This document shows positions 40,805 through 50,500 of a stretch of DNA of 64,000 nt, in pieces (positions within the stretch are counted from its first letter, which is position 1; every line of letters starts with the position of its first letter). The notes beneath the pieces were generated by a model, which worked only from the letters and a program-made list of their open reading frames with translations, did not search any database and had not been told where the DNA came from. Source of the stretch: Mycolicibacterium alvei (GTDB lineage Bacteria > Actinomycetota > Actinomycetes > Mycobacteriales > Mycobacteriaceae); the NCBI RefSeq assembly GCF_010727325.1, contig NZ_AP022565.1:1798001-1862000 (forward strand). Direction: 5' to 3'. A program made the position numbers and the translations under genes.

Positions 40805-41758
40805 TCAGACCCATCCGATACCGGTGGACGGCGAGGCAGGCCCAGGTGTCGACGAACCGGGCCCCGGCGGCGGCCCGTACCCGGGCGTCTCCGGGCTGTA
40901 CCCCGGTTGCGGACCGCGCACCGACGGGTCCGGGCCGGAACCCGGCAACGGGCCGTACGTCGGCACTGAGCCCGACCCCGGCAGCGGGCCGAACTCAGGC
41001 AGCTGACCGTAATCCGGCAACGCCGGCCCATACCCGGGCACCGTCTGACCCGAACCGGCCAACAGCTTGGATGCAGCGAAAGCCGCCGCCTGGGTGGTGT
41101 ACACGGGGACGTAGCCCTCAGTGTGTCCACTCCATTCGTTGCCCTGGCCCTCGTGACAGATCGGATCCATGGGGTTACACAGATCGATCGCCTTGGACCC
41201 GTACAGCGCGCTCTGGGTTGCTATCGATTGCTTGGTGCGGGTGCCCACGTCGCCGAAGGTGGTGATCGCCACGACGTTGCCCGCGTATTGAGGCGGGAGC
41301 GAGTCGCCCCACTTGATGTTGCCCAGCGGGTTGCCGGCCACGATGTTGATCACGCTGGCGCCCTGTGAGTAGCCGCCCAGCACGATTTTGGTGTCCGGGC
41401 ACGACGACAGCGTCGACTTGATGTGGGAAATCGCGTCTTTGGCACCGTCACCACCGTGCAACTGCAGCTTGCTGGCCTTGTAGTTCACCCCGTAGCTGGT
41501 GATGTCCATGCCGGGGGTCTGCTTGCGCAGCGCGTCGACGAAGGCATCGCCGACCCGGCCCATACCGGCCGGCTCATCGGTGCCGCGCGCGAAGACGACC
41601 TCCGCATCTGCGCAGTCGGCGGCAGCCGCTATCGGCGGCGCGGAGAGTCCGACGAGTGGGATGCCAGAGGTGAGAAGTGCAGCAGCGCCAAGCCCGACCC
41701 AGCGACCACCTGACCGCGCACTGCCCGTCCGAGGGCTGTGTTTGCGGCTAGAGAACAT
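40805..41758 (-). CDS. Secreted cutinase-family esterase with Pro/Gly-rich C-terminal tail
   Basis: A 317-aa protein. A signal peptide covers residues 1-47 ([25 protein letters not shown]). The cutinase domain has [15 protein letters not shown] at its start, the nucleophile in GGYSQGAS (Ser131), and the Asp and His of the triad in [27 protein letters not shown]. Residues ~235-317 form a low-complexity tail with repeated [13 protein letters not shown] units, perhaps cell-wall-associating. Mycobacterial cutinase-like proteins hydrolyse lipids and esters. Convergent with the kinase gene at 6 bp. Confidence 0.9.
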   Translation of the reverse strand: MFSSRKHSPRTGSARSGGRWVGLGAAALLTSGIPLVGLSAPPIAAAADCADAEVVFARGTDEPAGMGRVGDAFVDALRKQTPGMDITSYGVNYKASKLQLHGGDGAKDAISHIKSTLSSCPDTKIVLGGYSQGASVINIVAGNPLGNIKWGDSLPPQYAGNVVAITTFGDVGTRTKQSIATQSALYGSKAIDLCNPMDPICHEGQGNEWSGHTEGYVPVYTTQAAAFAASKLLAGSGQTVPGYGPALPDYGQLPEFGPLPGSGSVPTYGPLPGSGPDPSVRGPQPGYSPETPGYGPPPGPGSSTPGPASPSTGIGWV

Positions 41759-41927
41759 GCCTCAACCTAACCTGTATCCCGCGACGATCAAGCTCAAGGC
41801 CTGGATAGCCTGCCCGGCGATCTCGCGACGAGATGCCGACGGCAAGGGATAACAAGGCTCTGAACTGCATCTTCTCGGAACGACTCGCACCTTCTCCGAT
41901 CTGTTTACTTACGTCGGCGCAAGTTAG

Positions 41928-41939
41928 GTAGTCGACTAC
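41928..41939. promoter_or_regulatory. Palindrome upstream of the subtilase gene
   Basis: GTAGTCGACTAC is a perfect 12-bp palindrome 69 bp upstream of the subtilase GTG, flanked by GTTAG and GCTAC. It is a candidate operator; no cognate regulator is adjacent. Confidence 0.3.
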
Positions 41940-42008
41940 GCTACCCGGGCCTTGCCATCGCCCCGGACCATGAAATCTCCCAGCTAGCAACTGAGCAAGG
42001 AGGACATC

Positions 42009-44660
42009 GTGGCTTACGACAGTATTCGCGAACTCGTACAGCCGGTATCACGTGCGGCAAAGGAAGCCCATCTACGTTCCCTGCGAACGGAATCGCGGAT
42101 CGGTGCCATGGACTTCACCGGGAGTGGCGATGCGCCCGCCTTGTTTCGGGAGAACGAGCTGCTGATCGGTGCCGAACATGCCGACGCAATCGACGAGTTG
42201 ACAGGGAAATTCGGCGGAACGGTGATCCAGCCGCGGTCGTTTCCGCCCCGTCCGTCCGAACTGGGGCCACCCAGGCGCGACCTACCGCAGCATGAACCCC
42301 CGCCGGACAGCGTTCGAGTTGTGTTCTCGGAACCACCACAGGTTCACGACGCCGCGGCGATCTTCGACCGGACCGCGAGTCGATCCACCGGCTCACCGCT
42401 GCCGCACTTCTCGTCAGAGATGGCGGCGTCAGTGGCAGCGCTTGTCGCGAGTATCGACATACCGAGAGAGTCAGTCGGGCTCAACCACTTGGTGGAACCC
42501 GCCGGGCTGAACATGTTGTCCACGACAGAAGCGAAAGTCACCGAGTGGGGGCAGAGCGATCCGCAATTGTGGCCGGCGTTCAGCGGACGCGCGCGCATCG
42601 TGGAGGCGTGGCAACTCGTCGACTCCTATCGCGCCGGCAACGGGGGTTCGGCGTTGACGACGCTGGCCGTCATGGACAGTGGCTTCTGGTTCGACGCCGC
42701 CGGTCAGCCTCTCCGGCATCCCGGGCAGACCGGCTCCGATTTCGACCGCGGCGTGTTCACGTACAACATCGACCAGGACGACCGCGACATCAGCGAAAGC
42801 AGCTCCAATCACTCTTGGCACGGCAACGGCGTGGTCAGCCTCGCAGCGGCAACCGTCAACAACCAGCAGGGCGCCGCAGGAGCCGGCGGCACAGTCGCGT
42901 TCCCCGTGTTGATGAAGTACGGCGGCGACATCTTCTCGGTGATGCGCGGCGTCAAGATCTGCGGACTGTGGGGTATCGATGTTGTGAACATGAGCTTCGG
43001 AGTGGGGCCGCAGACCATATGGGACTCCTTCCCGGACTCCGATTGGGTCAACGCGTTCCAATATGCCGTCGACCGCGACGTCGTCATCGTCGTTGCGGCG
43101 GGCAACTCGGCGTATCGCCTGCCTGACAAGTGGGTCCGTCCCGCGACGCGCACTCCGGGTGTCATCACCGTCGGCGCCCTCGCCGCGGACAACGTCACAG
43201 CCAGGGCAGACTCCAATTATGGCCCCTCAGTGACACTTTGGGCTCCCGGAACCCTGCTCCCAGTGATGCCGGACGGCGACGACCCAATCGGCAGACGCAT
43301 TTCGGGGACGTCGGCCGCTGCCCCGCTGGTCGCCGGTACTGCGGCAATGTTGAGAGCAGTCGACCCGTCGATCTCGAACGCGGACGTCGAGCCGTTGCTG
43401 CAGCGGACCGGCTGGGTCGGAGACCCCGGCTGGCTCGGAACCGGGAAGGTCACCAGGGGCCTGGATGCGTTCGCCGCTGTGAACGAGGTGCTTCAAGGCG
43501 TGCTCCCCGACCCGGGAGACGCCGGTGACAGCCTTGCCACCGCTCGACCGTTGCAGACCGACATCATGGGTGGCGTGCGGATCCCGCGTCCGGACGGGCT
43601 CGCCATCAGCAAACAGAACGGCGACGCCGACTACTGGTCGTTCAGCACCACCGACTACTCGGAGCTGCGGATCCAAGTGGTCTGGTATCACAAGATCGCC
43701 AATCTGTATGTCGAGGTTCTCGATGCGTCGGGCCATGAGATCGAAGGCTTGACAACGGATTACCCGGCGGACGGCGTCTTCTTCGCGGCGGGGAACGTAC
43801 CCCAGGGCGACTACATCGTGAAGGTGAAGAGCTACGGGGGCGTGACCGCATATTCACTCGGCGCCGGACCGTGGCTGACGCCGCTGCAGCCCGACAAGTT
43901 CGAGCCCAACGACTCGTTCGACTCAGCGACCGAACTCCGCTTCCACAAGCCGCCGCTGGACATCGGGCAGGGGCACGGGCCCGGCACGTTCCACCTGACG
44001 CTGCACCGGTACAAGTCGTTGGCGGCCACGTTCCCGTACGGGAACACGTGGAAGGTCGACACGGATTACTTCCGGTTCTGGGCACCGGCGCACGACGGTA
44101 AAGCGATCCCTTTCATCTTCATGAACTCCGACAAGCCAGTGACCGTCACGCTGTTCGACGAACACCGCAACGTCCTTCGCCAGTGGGGTCCTGACACGTA
44201 TCACGACGTCCGGCCCCCCGAACAGGCCACGAGCTTCTTCAAGGTGTCCGGTGATCAGCAGACGCGGTACAGCCTGACGTTGGCCATGATGGCTGACCCG
44301 CGATTCCGGCCCGCCGATCACCCGGAGTACGAGGTGATGCCGGAGTGGTGGCTGGATCCGGACGCGATCAAGTTCGTGAATCCGGAGGTGCGGTATGCAG
44401 TCGAGCTCACGACTCACCCTGCGGAAATGGGTGTCGCCGTTGGCGAGTCCATTGCCCTCGGGGGCATTTCGCTCGAAGAAGTGCCTGTGACAGTCGAACT
44501 GCTGACCCTAAATGGGAACGTTGCGGCAAAAGGTGAGCACACGGCCGGCCGCATCGAAATCAATACAAGCGGGCTCGAACCCGGGCTGTATGCGCTGCGG
44601 CTCGTCCGGCCCGACGACGCGACGGTGACCGATCTCCGGTTCGTTGCGCCAACGCGATGA
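42009..44660 (+). CDS. S8 family (subtilisin-like) serine peptidase, large, no signal peptide
   Basis: 883 aa from GTG 42009-42011 with AAGGAGGA upstream. The first ~195 residues are a non-hydrophobic N-terminal domain, possibly a propeptide. The catalytic domain has Asp223 (VMDSG), His271 (HGNGVVSLAA), oxyanion Asn366 (AAGNSA) and Ser435 (GTSAAAPLVAG). Two pre-peptidase C-terminal-like beta domains follow (about 515-620 and 635-760), and a last beta domain ends the protein. No signal peptide or C-terminal anchor is seen, unlike mycosins. Substrate and location are unknown. Confidence 0.88.
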   Translation: MAYDSIRELVQPVSRAAKEAHLRSLRTESRIGAMDFTGSGDAPALFRENELLIGAEHADAIDELTGKFGGTVIQPRSFPPRPSELGPPRRDLPQHEPPPDSVRVVFSEPPQVHDAAAIFDRTASRSTGSPLPHFSSEMAASVAALVASIDIPRESVGLNHLVEPAGLNMLSTTEAKVTEWGQSDPQLWPAFSGRARIVEAWQLVDSYRAGNGGSALTTLAVMDSGFWFDAAGQPLRHPGQTGSDFDRGVFTYNIDQDDRDISESSSNHSWHGNGVVSLAAATVNNQQGAAGAGGTVAFPVLMKYGGDIFSVMRGVKICGLWGIDVVNMSFGVGPQTIWDSFPDSDWVNAFQYAVDRDVVIVVAAGNSAYRLPDKWVRPATRTPGVITVGALAADNVTARADSNYGPSVTLWAPGTLLPVMPDGDDPIGRRISGTSAAAPLVAGTAAMLRAVDPSISNADVEPLLQRTGWVGDPGWLGTGKVTRGLDAFAAVNEVLQGVLPDPGDAGDSLATARPLQTDIMGGVRIPRPDGLAISKQNGDADYWSFSTTDYSELRIQVVWYHKIANLYVEVLDASGHEIEGLTTDYPADGVFFAAGNVPQGDYIVKVKSYGGVTAYSLGAGPWLTPLQPDKFEPNDSFDSATELRFHKPPLDIGQGHGPGTFHLTLHRYKSLAATFPYGNTWKVDTDYFRFWAPAHDGKAIPFIFMNSDKPVTVTLFDEHRNVLRQWGPDTYHDVRPPEQATSFFKVSGDQQTRYSLTLAMMADPRFRPADHPEYEVMPEWWLDPDAIKFVNPEVRYAVELTTHPAEMGVAVGESIALGGISLEEVPVTVELLTLNGNVAAKGEHTAGRIEINTSGLEPGLYALRLVRPDDATVTDLRFVAPTR

Positions 44661-44963
44661 GCCGAGTCGGAACCTCAAACCTGGGGTCGTCGTGACGAAC
44701 AAGGAATCGCCGGGTTGAAGGTGGCAACGGTGAAGGCCCAGATCTGAGATCTACTCAGACCTGGGCCTTCAGTCGTGGAGCTAACTGTCATATTTAGAGT
44801 GTCTTCCGTGTCGTCTGTATGCCGTCGCATCCGGCGCGGTCGAGGAAGAGTGTCTTCCACCATTACAGCAGAGCGGTCGCCAAAGTCCGCTTTGCCACGT
44901 CGCCCGCCGGCGACGCCGCGACCGAAGTTCCGCTACAGCACACGGGGTCCTTAATCCGATCTG
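44661..44963. other. Intergenic region between subtilase and arylsulfatase
   Basis: This 303-bp stretch has no convincing gene. It holds the terminator hairpin (44731-44771), an 11-nt tRNA-Ala-like fragment (44774-44784), and two copies of AGAGTGTCTTCC (44796-44807 and 44847-44858). The second copy is part of the inverted repeat GGAAGA-GTG-TCTTCC (44844-44858). Confidence 0.6.
44731..44771. terminator. Strong terminator-like hairpin after the subtilase gene
   Basis: TGAAGGCCCAG (44731-44741) pairs with CTGGGCCTTCA (44761-44771), with an inner CTGAG/CTCAG stem. It could end the subtilase transcript and, on the minus strand, follows a TTAGCTCCACG fragment identical to a tRNA-Ala 3' end. Confidence 0.65.
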
Positions 44964-47339
44964 CTACTGGCGGGCCAGGGCGATCCGCACGGCCTCGGCG
45001 GGGTCCACCTGATGGCCGGCGGCGTCAGATTCCTCGGCGATCGCCAGTTGCACGCCGCGCACCCGGCCGGTGAAGCGGTTGTCACCTGGCCGGTAGTCGG
45101 GTGAGACCGCCGAACCGGTGTCCGCACCGACGTCGAGCCCGTCGTCGGCGGAGTACACGTTGGTCAGCGTTGCCGCCACCTGCCCGGTACCCACCGCGGC
45201 GCCGTCGACGAACAGGGTCACCGTGCCGCCCTTAGCCAGACCCGGCCCGTCGTAGGCGAATTCCATGCGCACCTGATGCGCACCGGAAGGCAGCGGTTCG
45301 GCGGATTCGGCGAAGAAATGCTGCAGGCCACCGAGGTTGTAGCAGTACTTGAGCTTGCCTCCGTGGGCGTACAGCGACCAGCCGCCGATGTTGGCGCCCT
45401 GCGCGACGATCACGCCTTCGGCGCCGCCCTCGGGCACGTCGATCTCGGCGGTCACCGAGTGCGACTTGTTCTTGAGGTTGAGCACGCAGTTCTCCGAGAG
45501 CCGCCCCATCCCCGCGAACAGCACCTGCGTGTTCCCCTTGATCAGCGTCGGGCGTCCGGCCAGGTCGGGATTCATCCTGACCGTGAGGTTGTCGTCCAGC
45601 GGCAGGACGTTGAATCGCGTCGCCTCGATCAGCCACAGTCGCTGCAATTGGTGCAGACGCTGCGGCTGCTCCTTCGACAGATCCTTCGCCTGGGTCCAGT
45701 CGACCGTGGTGTCATAGAGTTCCCACACGTCGTCATCGAATGCGACGGTGTCCTCGCCCATGAGCACCCACGGTGTCTTGTGCTTGGTCACCGCGGTCCA
45801 GCCCTTGTGGTAGATGCCGCGGTTGCCGAACATTTCGAAGTACTGGGTCTCGTGCCGGTCGGCGGACCCGCCGTCGTTGAACGAGTACAGCATGCTGGTG
45901 CCCTCGATCGGCGCCTGCTGCACCCCGTTGACGAACAGCGGCTCCGGGATCCCGGCGGCCTCCAGCAAAGTGGGCGCCACGTCGATCACGTGATGGAACT
46001 GATCACGATGCTCGCCGCGGGACTGGAAACCGTTGGGCCAGTGCACCACCGTGCCGTTGCGGGTGCCACCCCAGTGCGAGGCGACCTGCTTGGTCCACTG
46101 GTATGGGGTGCACATGGCGTGCGCCCAGCCCACCGCGTAGTGGTTGTAGGAGTCCGGGCCGCCGAACTCGTCGAGGCGTTCCATCAGGAACTCGGGTGTC
46201 TCCAGCGCGGCCATCCCGTTGAAGTTCAGCATCTCGTTGAACGTGCCGTTGAAGGTGCCCTCGGCGGAGGCGCCGTTGTCCCCGACGATGTAGTAGACCA
46301 AGGTGTCGTCGAGTATTCCGAGCTTGTCCAGCGCGTCGATGACCCGGCCGACGTGGTGGTCGGTGTGCTCGAGGAACCCTGCGTAGACCTCCATCTGCCG
46401 GCGCAGCACGGGCTTGAGCTCCTCGGGCATGTCGTCCCAGGCCGGGATCTGCTCGGGCCGCGGCGTCAGCTCGGCGTCCTGCGGGATCACCCCGAGTTCC
46501 TTCTGCCGGGCGAAGGTCTGCTCCCGCAATGCATCCCAGCCGGCGTCGAACTTGCCGCGGTACTTGTCGATCCAGTCCTTGGGTGCGTGGTGCGGGGCGT
46601 GGGTGGCGCCTGGCGCGAAGTAGGTGAAGAACGGCTTGTCCGGTGCGAGGGCCTTCTGCTGACCGATCCAGGCGATCGCCTTGTCCGCCAGGTCCTCGGT
46701 GAGGTGGTAGCCCTGCTCGGGGGTGCGGTCCACCTCGATCGGGGTGGTCCCCTCGTACAGCGAGGGGTACCACTGGTTGGCTTCGCCGCCGATGAAGCCG
46801 TAGAAGTGCTCGAAACCCCCACCGGCGCTGGGCCAGGCGTCGAACGGCCCCACCTGGCTGGTCTGCCACACCGGCACTTCATGGCATTTGCCGAACTGCG
46901 CGGTGTTGTACCCGTTGAGCTTGAGGGTCCGCGCGATCGGCGACATGGTGTTGGGCAGCACCGAGTTGTAGCCGGGCTGGCCGGTGGCGATCTCGGTGAT
47001 CCCACCCATCCCCGCCGAGTGATGGTTACGCCCGGTCAGCAGGGCCTGCCGCGTGGGTGAACACAAGGCGGTGGTGTGGAACCGGTTGTACTTCAGACCG
47101 CCGGCCGCGAGCCGTTCGGCGGTCGGGGTGGCGCACGGCCCGCCGAACGCGCTGGCCGCACCGAACCCGACATCGTCGAGCAGGACCACCAGGATGTTCG
47201 GGGCGCCCTCCGGGGGCCGGATGTCGCGGATCAGCGGATGCGGGGTGTCCGGATCCTTCGCGTCGTAGGTGACCAGTCCCGTTCGCGGCGCGCTCGGAAT
47301 CGGCAGATGGGTTCTGGAAACCTGTGGGCCCGTTGTCAT
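44964..47339 (-). CDS. Arylsulfatase (formylglycine-dependent sulfatase family)
   Basis: 791 aa from ATG 47337-47339 (an upstream start would add 14 residues). Metal site NILVVLLDDVGFG (about 48-60) and catalytic CSPTR with Cys93, which is converted to formylglycine by a maturase not encoded here, define a type I sulfatase. HAPHHAPKDW and VGDNGASAEG provide further metal and active-site residues. A C-terminal beta domain (about 600-790) is typical of mycobacterial AtsD/AtsG-like enzymes. No signal peptide is seen. It hydrolyses sulfate esters. It may be co-transcribed with the DUF1254 lipoprotein gene upstream, across a 141-bp gap. Confidence 0.92.
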   Translation of the reverse strand: MTTGPQVSRTHLPIPSAPRTGLVTYDAKDPDTPHPLIRDIRPPEGAPNILVVLLDDVGFGAASAFGGPCATPTAERLAAGGLKYNRFHTTALCSPTRQALLTGRNHHSAGMGGITEIATGQPGYNSVLPNTMSPIARTLKLNGYNTAQFGKCHEVPVWQTSQVGPFDAWPSAGGGFEHFYGFIGGEANQWYPSLYEGTTPIEVDRTPEQGYHLTEDLADKAIAWIGQQKALAPDKPFFTYFAPGATHAPHHAPKDWIDKYRGKFDAGWDALREQTFARQKELGVIPQDAELTPRPEQIPAWDDMPEELKPVLRRQMEVYAGFLEHTDHHVGRVIDALDKLGILDDTLVYYIVGDNGASAEGTFNGTFNEMLNFNGMAALETPEFLMERLDEFGGPDSYNHYAVGWAHAMCTPYQWTKQVASHWGGTRNGTVVHWPNGFQSRGEHRDQFHHVIDVAPTLLEAAGIPEPLFVNGVQQAPIEGTSMLYSFNDGGSADRHETQYFEMFGNRGIYHKGWTAVTKHKTPWVLMGEDTVAFDDDVWELYDTTVDWTQAKDLSKEQPQRLHQLQRLWLIEATRFNVLPLDDNLTVRMNPDLAGRPTLIKGNTQVLFAGMGRLSENCVLNLKNKSHSVTAEIDVPEGGAEGVIVAQGANIGGWSLYAHGGKLKYCYNLGGLQHFFAESAEPLPSGAHQVRMEFAYDGPGLAKGGTVTLFVDGAAVGTGQVAATLTNVYSADDGLDVGADTGSAVSPDYRPGDNRFTGRVRGVQLAIAEESDAAGHQVDPAEAVRIALARQ

Positions 47340-47480
47340 TTGCTGGTGTCCTCTCCGCGGCCCCGGCGGGCCGTGTTCCACGCGTCGGTGTTCTCCGGCG
47401 CGTCTCTATCCTTCACGATCTGGCCGCCTCCCACTCCCGGCTCGCCCGAATCCGGCCGGGCCACTGTGGGTTTCGGTCGG

Positions 47481-48905
47481 TTAGCTCTTCGATACCTTCG
47501 GTGGCGTCCAGCTGCCGTCGCTGATCGCCTGCTCGGGCCAGTAGGTCCGCAGGATCATCTCGAAGTCGCCGGCCGGGGTGGGCAGCCAGTTGGATTCCTT
47601 CTCCGGTCCCGGCGAGGTGTGCTGCAGGTAGAGGGTGATCCCGCCGTCGGGGTTGCGCACCAGGTCCGGCAGCATCGGCGAGTTGATCAGGTACCTGTTG
47701 ATCGGGTTCTCGACCAGCAGGATCTCCGGCAGTTTGTACATGGTGACCGACCAGAACGCCTTCACCGGCGGGAGCTGCCCAGCGGGGAAGGTCAGCGTGT
47801 AGGTGTTCGCGCCGTTGAGTTTGGCGCCGGCCGAGTCGTTGGTCAGCGGGATATACATGGCTTCGGCGCCCGGCAGTCCCAGGATGCCCATCACCGCTCC
47901 GGCGAACCGGTACAGGTAGTTGCCGCCCAACTGCTCGGCGGACCCGAACAACTGACCGGAGGTCACCTTGCCGGTCTGCATCTGCTCGGTCTGGAAGGTG
48001 TGCAGCTCGGCCCACGCATCAGCCATGCCGCCCTCGATGGCATTGCGCTGCTCGTCGCTGAGCGTGGCGAGATCGAAATCCCCGTCGGGTCCGATCCCGA
48101 TCTTGGCGAACCGATCCCGCAGCTCCTTCTCCTCCGGCTTCACCGGTGCGTATTTCAGCGTGAAGCCCAGGACCTTGAAGAAGTCCAGCGACGTCTTCTC
48201 CTCGTCCGGTGTCAGCGGCGTGATGAAGTCGACCGCGGGCGCAGGGGCTGGGGCCGGCGCCTTCTGGAACGTCGAGAGCGGCTCGACCTTGTACTGGGCC
48301 TGGATCTTCTTGACGTTGTCGAGGTCGGCCGGGTTGAACAGCTGCGTGCGGTACAGGACCAGCCCGAAGTCAGTGTCGGTGCGGATCACCTTGTCGACGC
48401 CGGCGGGTTTCTCGCCCTGCCAGCCGGGGCCGGCCAGCAGGTAGGTGCCACCACCATTGCCGGTCGTGCGGCTGCCGATTAGGTCGTAGACGTAGGTGTA
48501 GCTGTCGATGAACTGCAGCGAGAAGTACCGGCCCTGCTCGATCGGCGGCACCGTCAGCACCAGCGGCTCGGTCCGCAGGTCGGTTGCCAGGAACGAGTAC
48601 GGCGTATCGGAGTTGGGTGTCTGCACCGTGGTGTCGGCCGGGGTGAAAACGCGGGCGATGCTGTGGATCTGGTTCCAGTCGCCCAGGTACTGGCCGCTGT
48701 CCTTGCTGACCGCGTAGGCGTTCTCGATGCGGTACATGTCCACCATCGGGAAGCCGTACACGTATGCCTCTTTGGCGATCGTGCGCATCTCCTGCGGCGT
48801 CACCGCCGAGCTGCCCGTGGGCGCTTCGGATTTGCCGCCACAGCCCGCGATCGCTGCGACCACCGCCGCGGCGATACCAATCGCCATGGCCTTGCCGAAC
48901 CTCAT
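47481..48905 (-). CDS. DUF1254/DUF1214 domain lipoprotein
   Basis: A 474-aa protein. Residues 1-22 form a lipoprotein signal (AVVAAIAGC, lipidated Cys22). The DUF1254 part (about 38-215: AYVYGFPMVDMYRI, TPADTTVQTPNSDTPYS) and the C-terminal DUF1214 part (about 350-470: FPAGQLPPVKAFWSVTMYKLP, WLPTPAGDFEMILRTYWP) are intact. Such proteins are widespread and uncharacterised; in mycobacteria they often neighbour sulfatase or lipid genes. It is predicted to sit on the outer face of the plasma membrane. Confidence 0.88.
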   Translation of the reverse strand: MRFGKAMAIGIAAAVVAAIAGCGGKSEAPTGSSAVTPQEMRTIAKEAYVYGFPMVDMYRIENAYAVSKDSGQYLGDWNQIHSIARVFTPADTTVQTPNSDTPYSFLATDLRTEPLVLTVPPIEQGRYFSLQFIDSYTYVYDLIGSRTTGNGGGTYLLAGPGWQGEKPAGVDKVIRTDTDFGLVLYRTQLFNPADLDNVKKIQAQYKVEPLSTFQKAPAPAPAPAVDFITPLTPDEEKTSLDFFKVLGFTLKYAPVKPEEKELRDRFAKIGIGPDGDFDLATLSDEQRNAIEGGMADAWAELHTFQTEQMQTGKVTSGQLFGSAEQLGGNYLYRFAGAVMGILGLPGAEAMYIPLTNDSAGAKLNGANTYTLTFPAGQLPPVKAFWSVTMYKLPEILLVENPINRYLINSPMLPDLVRNPDGGITLYLQHTSPGPEKESNWLPTPAGDFEMILRTYWPEQAISDGSWTPPKVSKS

Positions 48906-49007
48906 TCGTTCTCCTCTGATTGTCAGTTGGCACCGCGGGTCCGCTCGCGGGGCCGCTCGGGTGCAGGTTAGCTGGTGTGGCGCCGCGGTGTGTGCAGTCG
49001 CCGCTGG

Positions 49008-49301
49008 TCAGCAGGGTTGGCCGGGCGGGGTGAAGTACGGAACGCCTTCGACGGTGTAGCAGGGGATCTCGCCGGGCACGTACGGGACATGCTGGGCCGC
49101 GATCGCCGCACCCACGGCGACGTCGCCGGCGATGTTGGTGCAGCCGCCTGCGGAGAAGTGCCGGCCCCCGGCGCTTGCGCAGACATCCGCCGACGCCGTG
49201 GCCGCGTTGATGATCGGTGCGATGGTCAGCGGAGCGGCGGCGAGTGCCGCGGCGGCCAGCAGCGTTGTGATACGTCGGTTCACGGGGTTCCCCTGGTTCA
49301 T
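49008..49301 (-). CDS. Small secreted Cys-containing protein
   Basis: 97 aa (or 91 from the GTG at 49283, which would make NRRITTLLAAAALAAAPLTI the N-terminus). A signal peptide ends around ATASA. The mature part, about 58 residues, has four Cys (DVCASAGG, GGCTNIAG, IPCYTV and C-terminal PC), likely forming disulfides. This resembles small exported mycobacterial proteins of unknown function. It is divergent from the AraC gene. Confidence 0.75.
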   Translation of the reverse strand: MNQGNPVNRRITTLLAAAALAAAPLTIAPIINAATASADVCASAGGRHFSAGGCTNIAGDVAVGAAIAAQHVPYVPGEIPCYTVEGVPYFTPPGQPC

Positions 49302-49424
49302 CTCCGTTGTGGCCCACCCTTATCGGGTCGGCCACAACACGTCACGGTTCCCCGACCCGGGCAACCACTTTGCACGACCCGGCACCCGCTTGTCTTGACT
49401 TTGCTGGACCTCTTCTTGACTATC

Positions 49425-50462
49425 ATGGACATGCATCTGGTCCGTGGATCGTCGCTCACCGGGTTCGCTCCGCTTGTCAGCACTCACGGGGGAGATCCGG
49501 ACGCGCTGCTGGCGTCGGCCGGGATCGATCCCGCCGACGCGGGAAACGATGACCGCTTCATTCCGCTGCGCAGCGCCATCGCCGCGGTCGAAGACGCGGC
49601 CACGGTCCTGGATGTGCCCGACTTAGGACTCCAGCTCGCTCAGCACCAGAGCATCGACATCCTCGGCCCGGTCGCGCTCGCGGCCCGCACCACGGCCACC
49701 GTCGCCGAGGCGTTCACCATCCTGGACACCTACATGAGCTCCCACAGCCCCGGTATCATCGCACGCATCACCGACCATGCCGATCCGGCGCTGCGGCGGT
49801 TCGAATACGACTTCCTGCTGCAGCCGTCGCCCCCGCAATCCCAGGCGATCGAACTAGCATTGGGCCTCACCCTGCAGGTGCTGCGCCTGTTCCTGGGCGC
49901 CGCGTACCGACCCGTCGCCGTGCACGTGCCGCACCCGCCGCTGGGAACCGATTCCGACTACCGCGGCTACTTCGGATGCACAGCCCACTTCAACGATCCG
50001 ATCGCGGGATTCACCCTGCGCGCCAAGGATTTACAGCGCCCGCTCACCCACGATCCGCTGGCACACCGACTCGCCATGCACTACCTGACAGAAGCCCACG
50101 GTCAGCGCACACGCGACATCGCCGACACGGTGCGCAGCATGGTGCGCCAACTGCTACCCACCGGCGAACTCACGGCGGGGTTGGTGGCCCATCAGTTCGG
50201 CATCCACCCCAAGACCCTGCAGCGACGCCTCGTCGCGGAAGGGACCACCTTCCCCGAACTGGTCGACCAGACCCGCCGTGAACTGGCCCACCGCCTGCTC
50301 GTCGGCACCGACCTACCCGTGTCCCACGTGTCGCGCCAGCTCGGCTACGCCGAGCACAGCGTGTTCACCCGCGCCTGCAAACGCTGGTTCGGGGTGACCC
50401 CCACCGCGTACCGGAACCGGTACCATCCCGGTGGGGGACGACTTGCCTTCTGTATGGGGTAG
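49425..50462 (+). CDS. AraC family transcriptional regulator (OruR/ArgR-type N-terminus)
   Basis: 345 aa from ATG 49425. The N-terminal ligand-binding-like domain (about 15-200, Arabinose_bd type: DPDALLASAGIDPA...) is followed by a C-terminal AraC double HTH (about 245-335: LVAHQFGIHPKTLQRRLVAEGTTFPELVDQTR and VSHVSRQLGYAEHSVFTRACKRWFGVTPTAYR). This group commonly senses small metabolites in mycobacteria. Possible targets are the divergent small secreted protein and the lipoprotein/sulfatase genes. The mobile element begins immediately downstream. Confidence 0.88.
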   Translation: MDMHLVRGSSLTGFAPLVSTHGGDPDALLASAGIDPADAGNDDRFIPLRSAIAAVEDAATVLDVPDLGLQLAQHQSIDILGPVALAARTTATVAEAFTILDTYMSSHSPGIIARITDHADPALRRFEYDFLLQPSPPQSQAIELALGLTLQVLRLFLGAAYRPVAVHVPHPPLGTDSDYRGYFGCTAHFNDPIAGFTLRAKDLQRPLTHDPLAHRLAMHYLTEAHGQRTRDIADTVRSMVRQLLPTGELTAGLVAHQFGIHPKTLQRRLVAEGTTFPELVDQTRRELAHRLLVGTDLPVSHVSRQLGYAEHSVFTRACKRWFGVTPTAYRNRYHPGGGRLAFCMG

Positions 50463-50471
50463 ACCAACGCC

Positions 50472-50500
50472 GCGTTTTGACGGTGCGTTTTGGTGACGGT
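50472..50500. repeat. Imperfect tandem direct repeat at the left end of the element
   Basis: GCGTTTTGACGGT (50472-50484) is followed at once by GCGTTTTGGTGACGGT (50485-50500), the same sequence with a 3-nt insertion. It lies 10 bp after the AraC stop and could mark the element end or a recombinase binding site. Confidence 0.4.

Noticed and set aside
44675..44863. 62-codon minus-strand open frame
   Set aside because: It crosses the terminator hairpin and has no ribosome site or recognisable product.
45276..47060. 594-codon plus-strand open frame
   Set aside because: It lies wholly antisense to the arylsulfatase gene, which has clear catalytic motifs.
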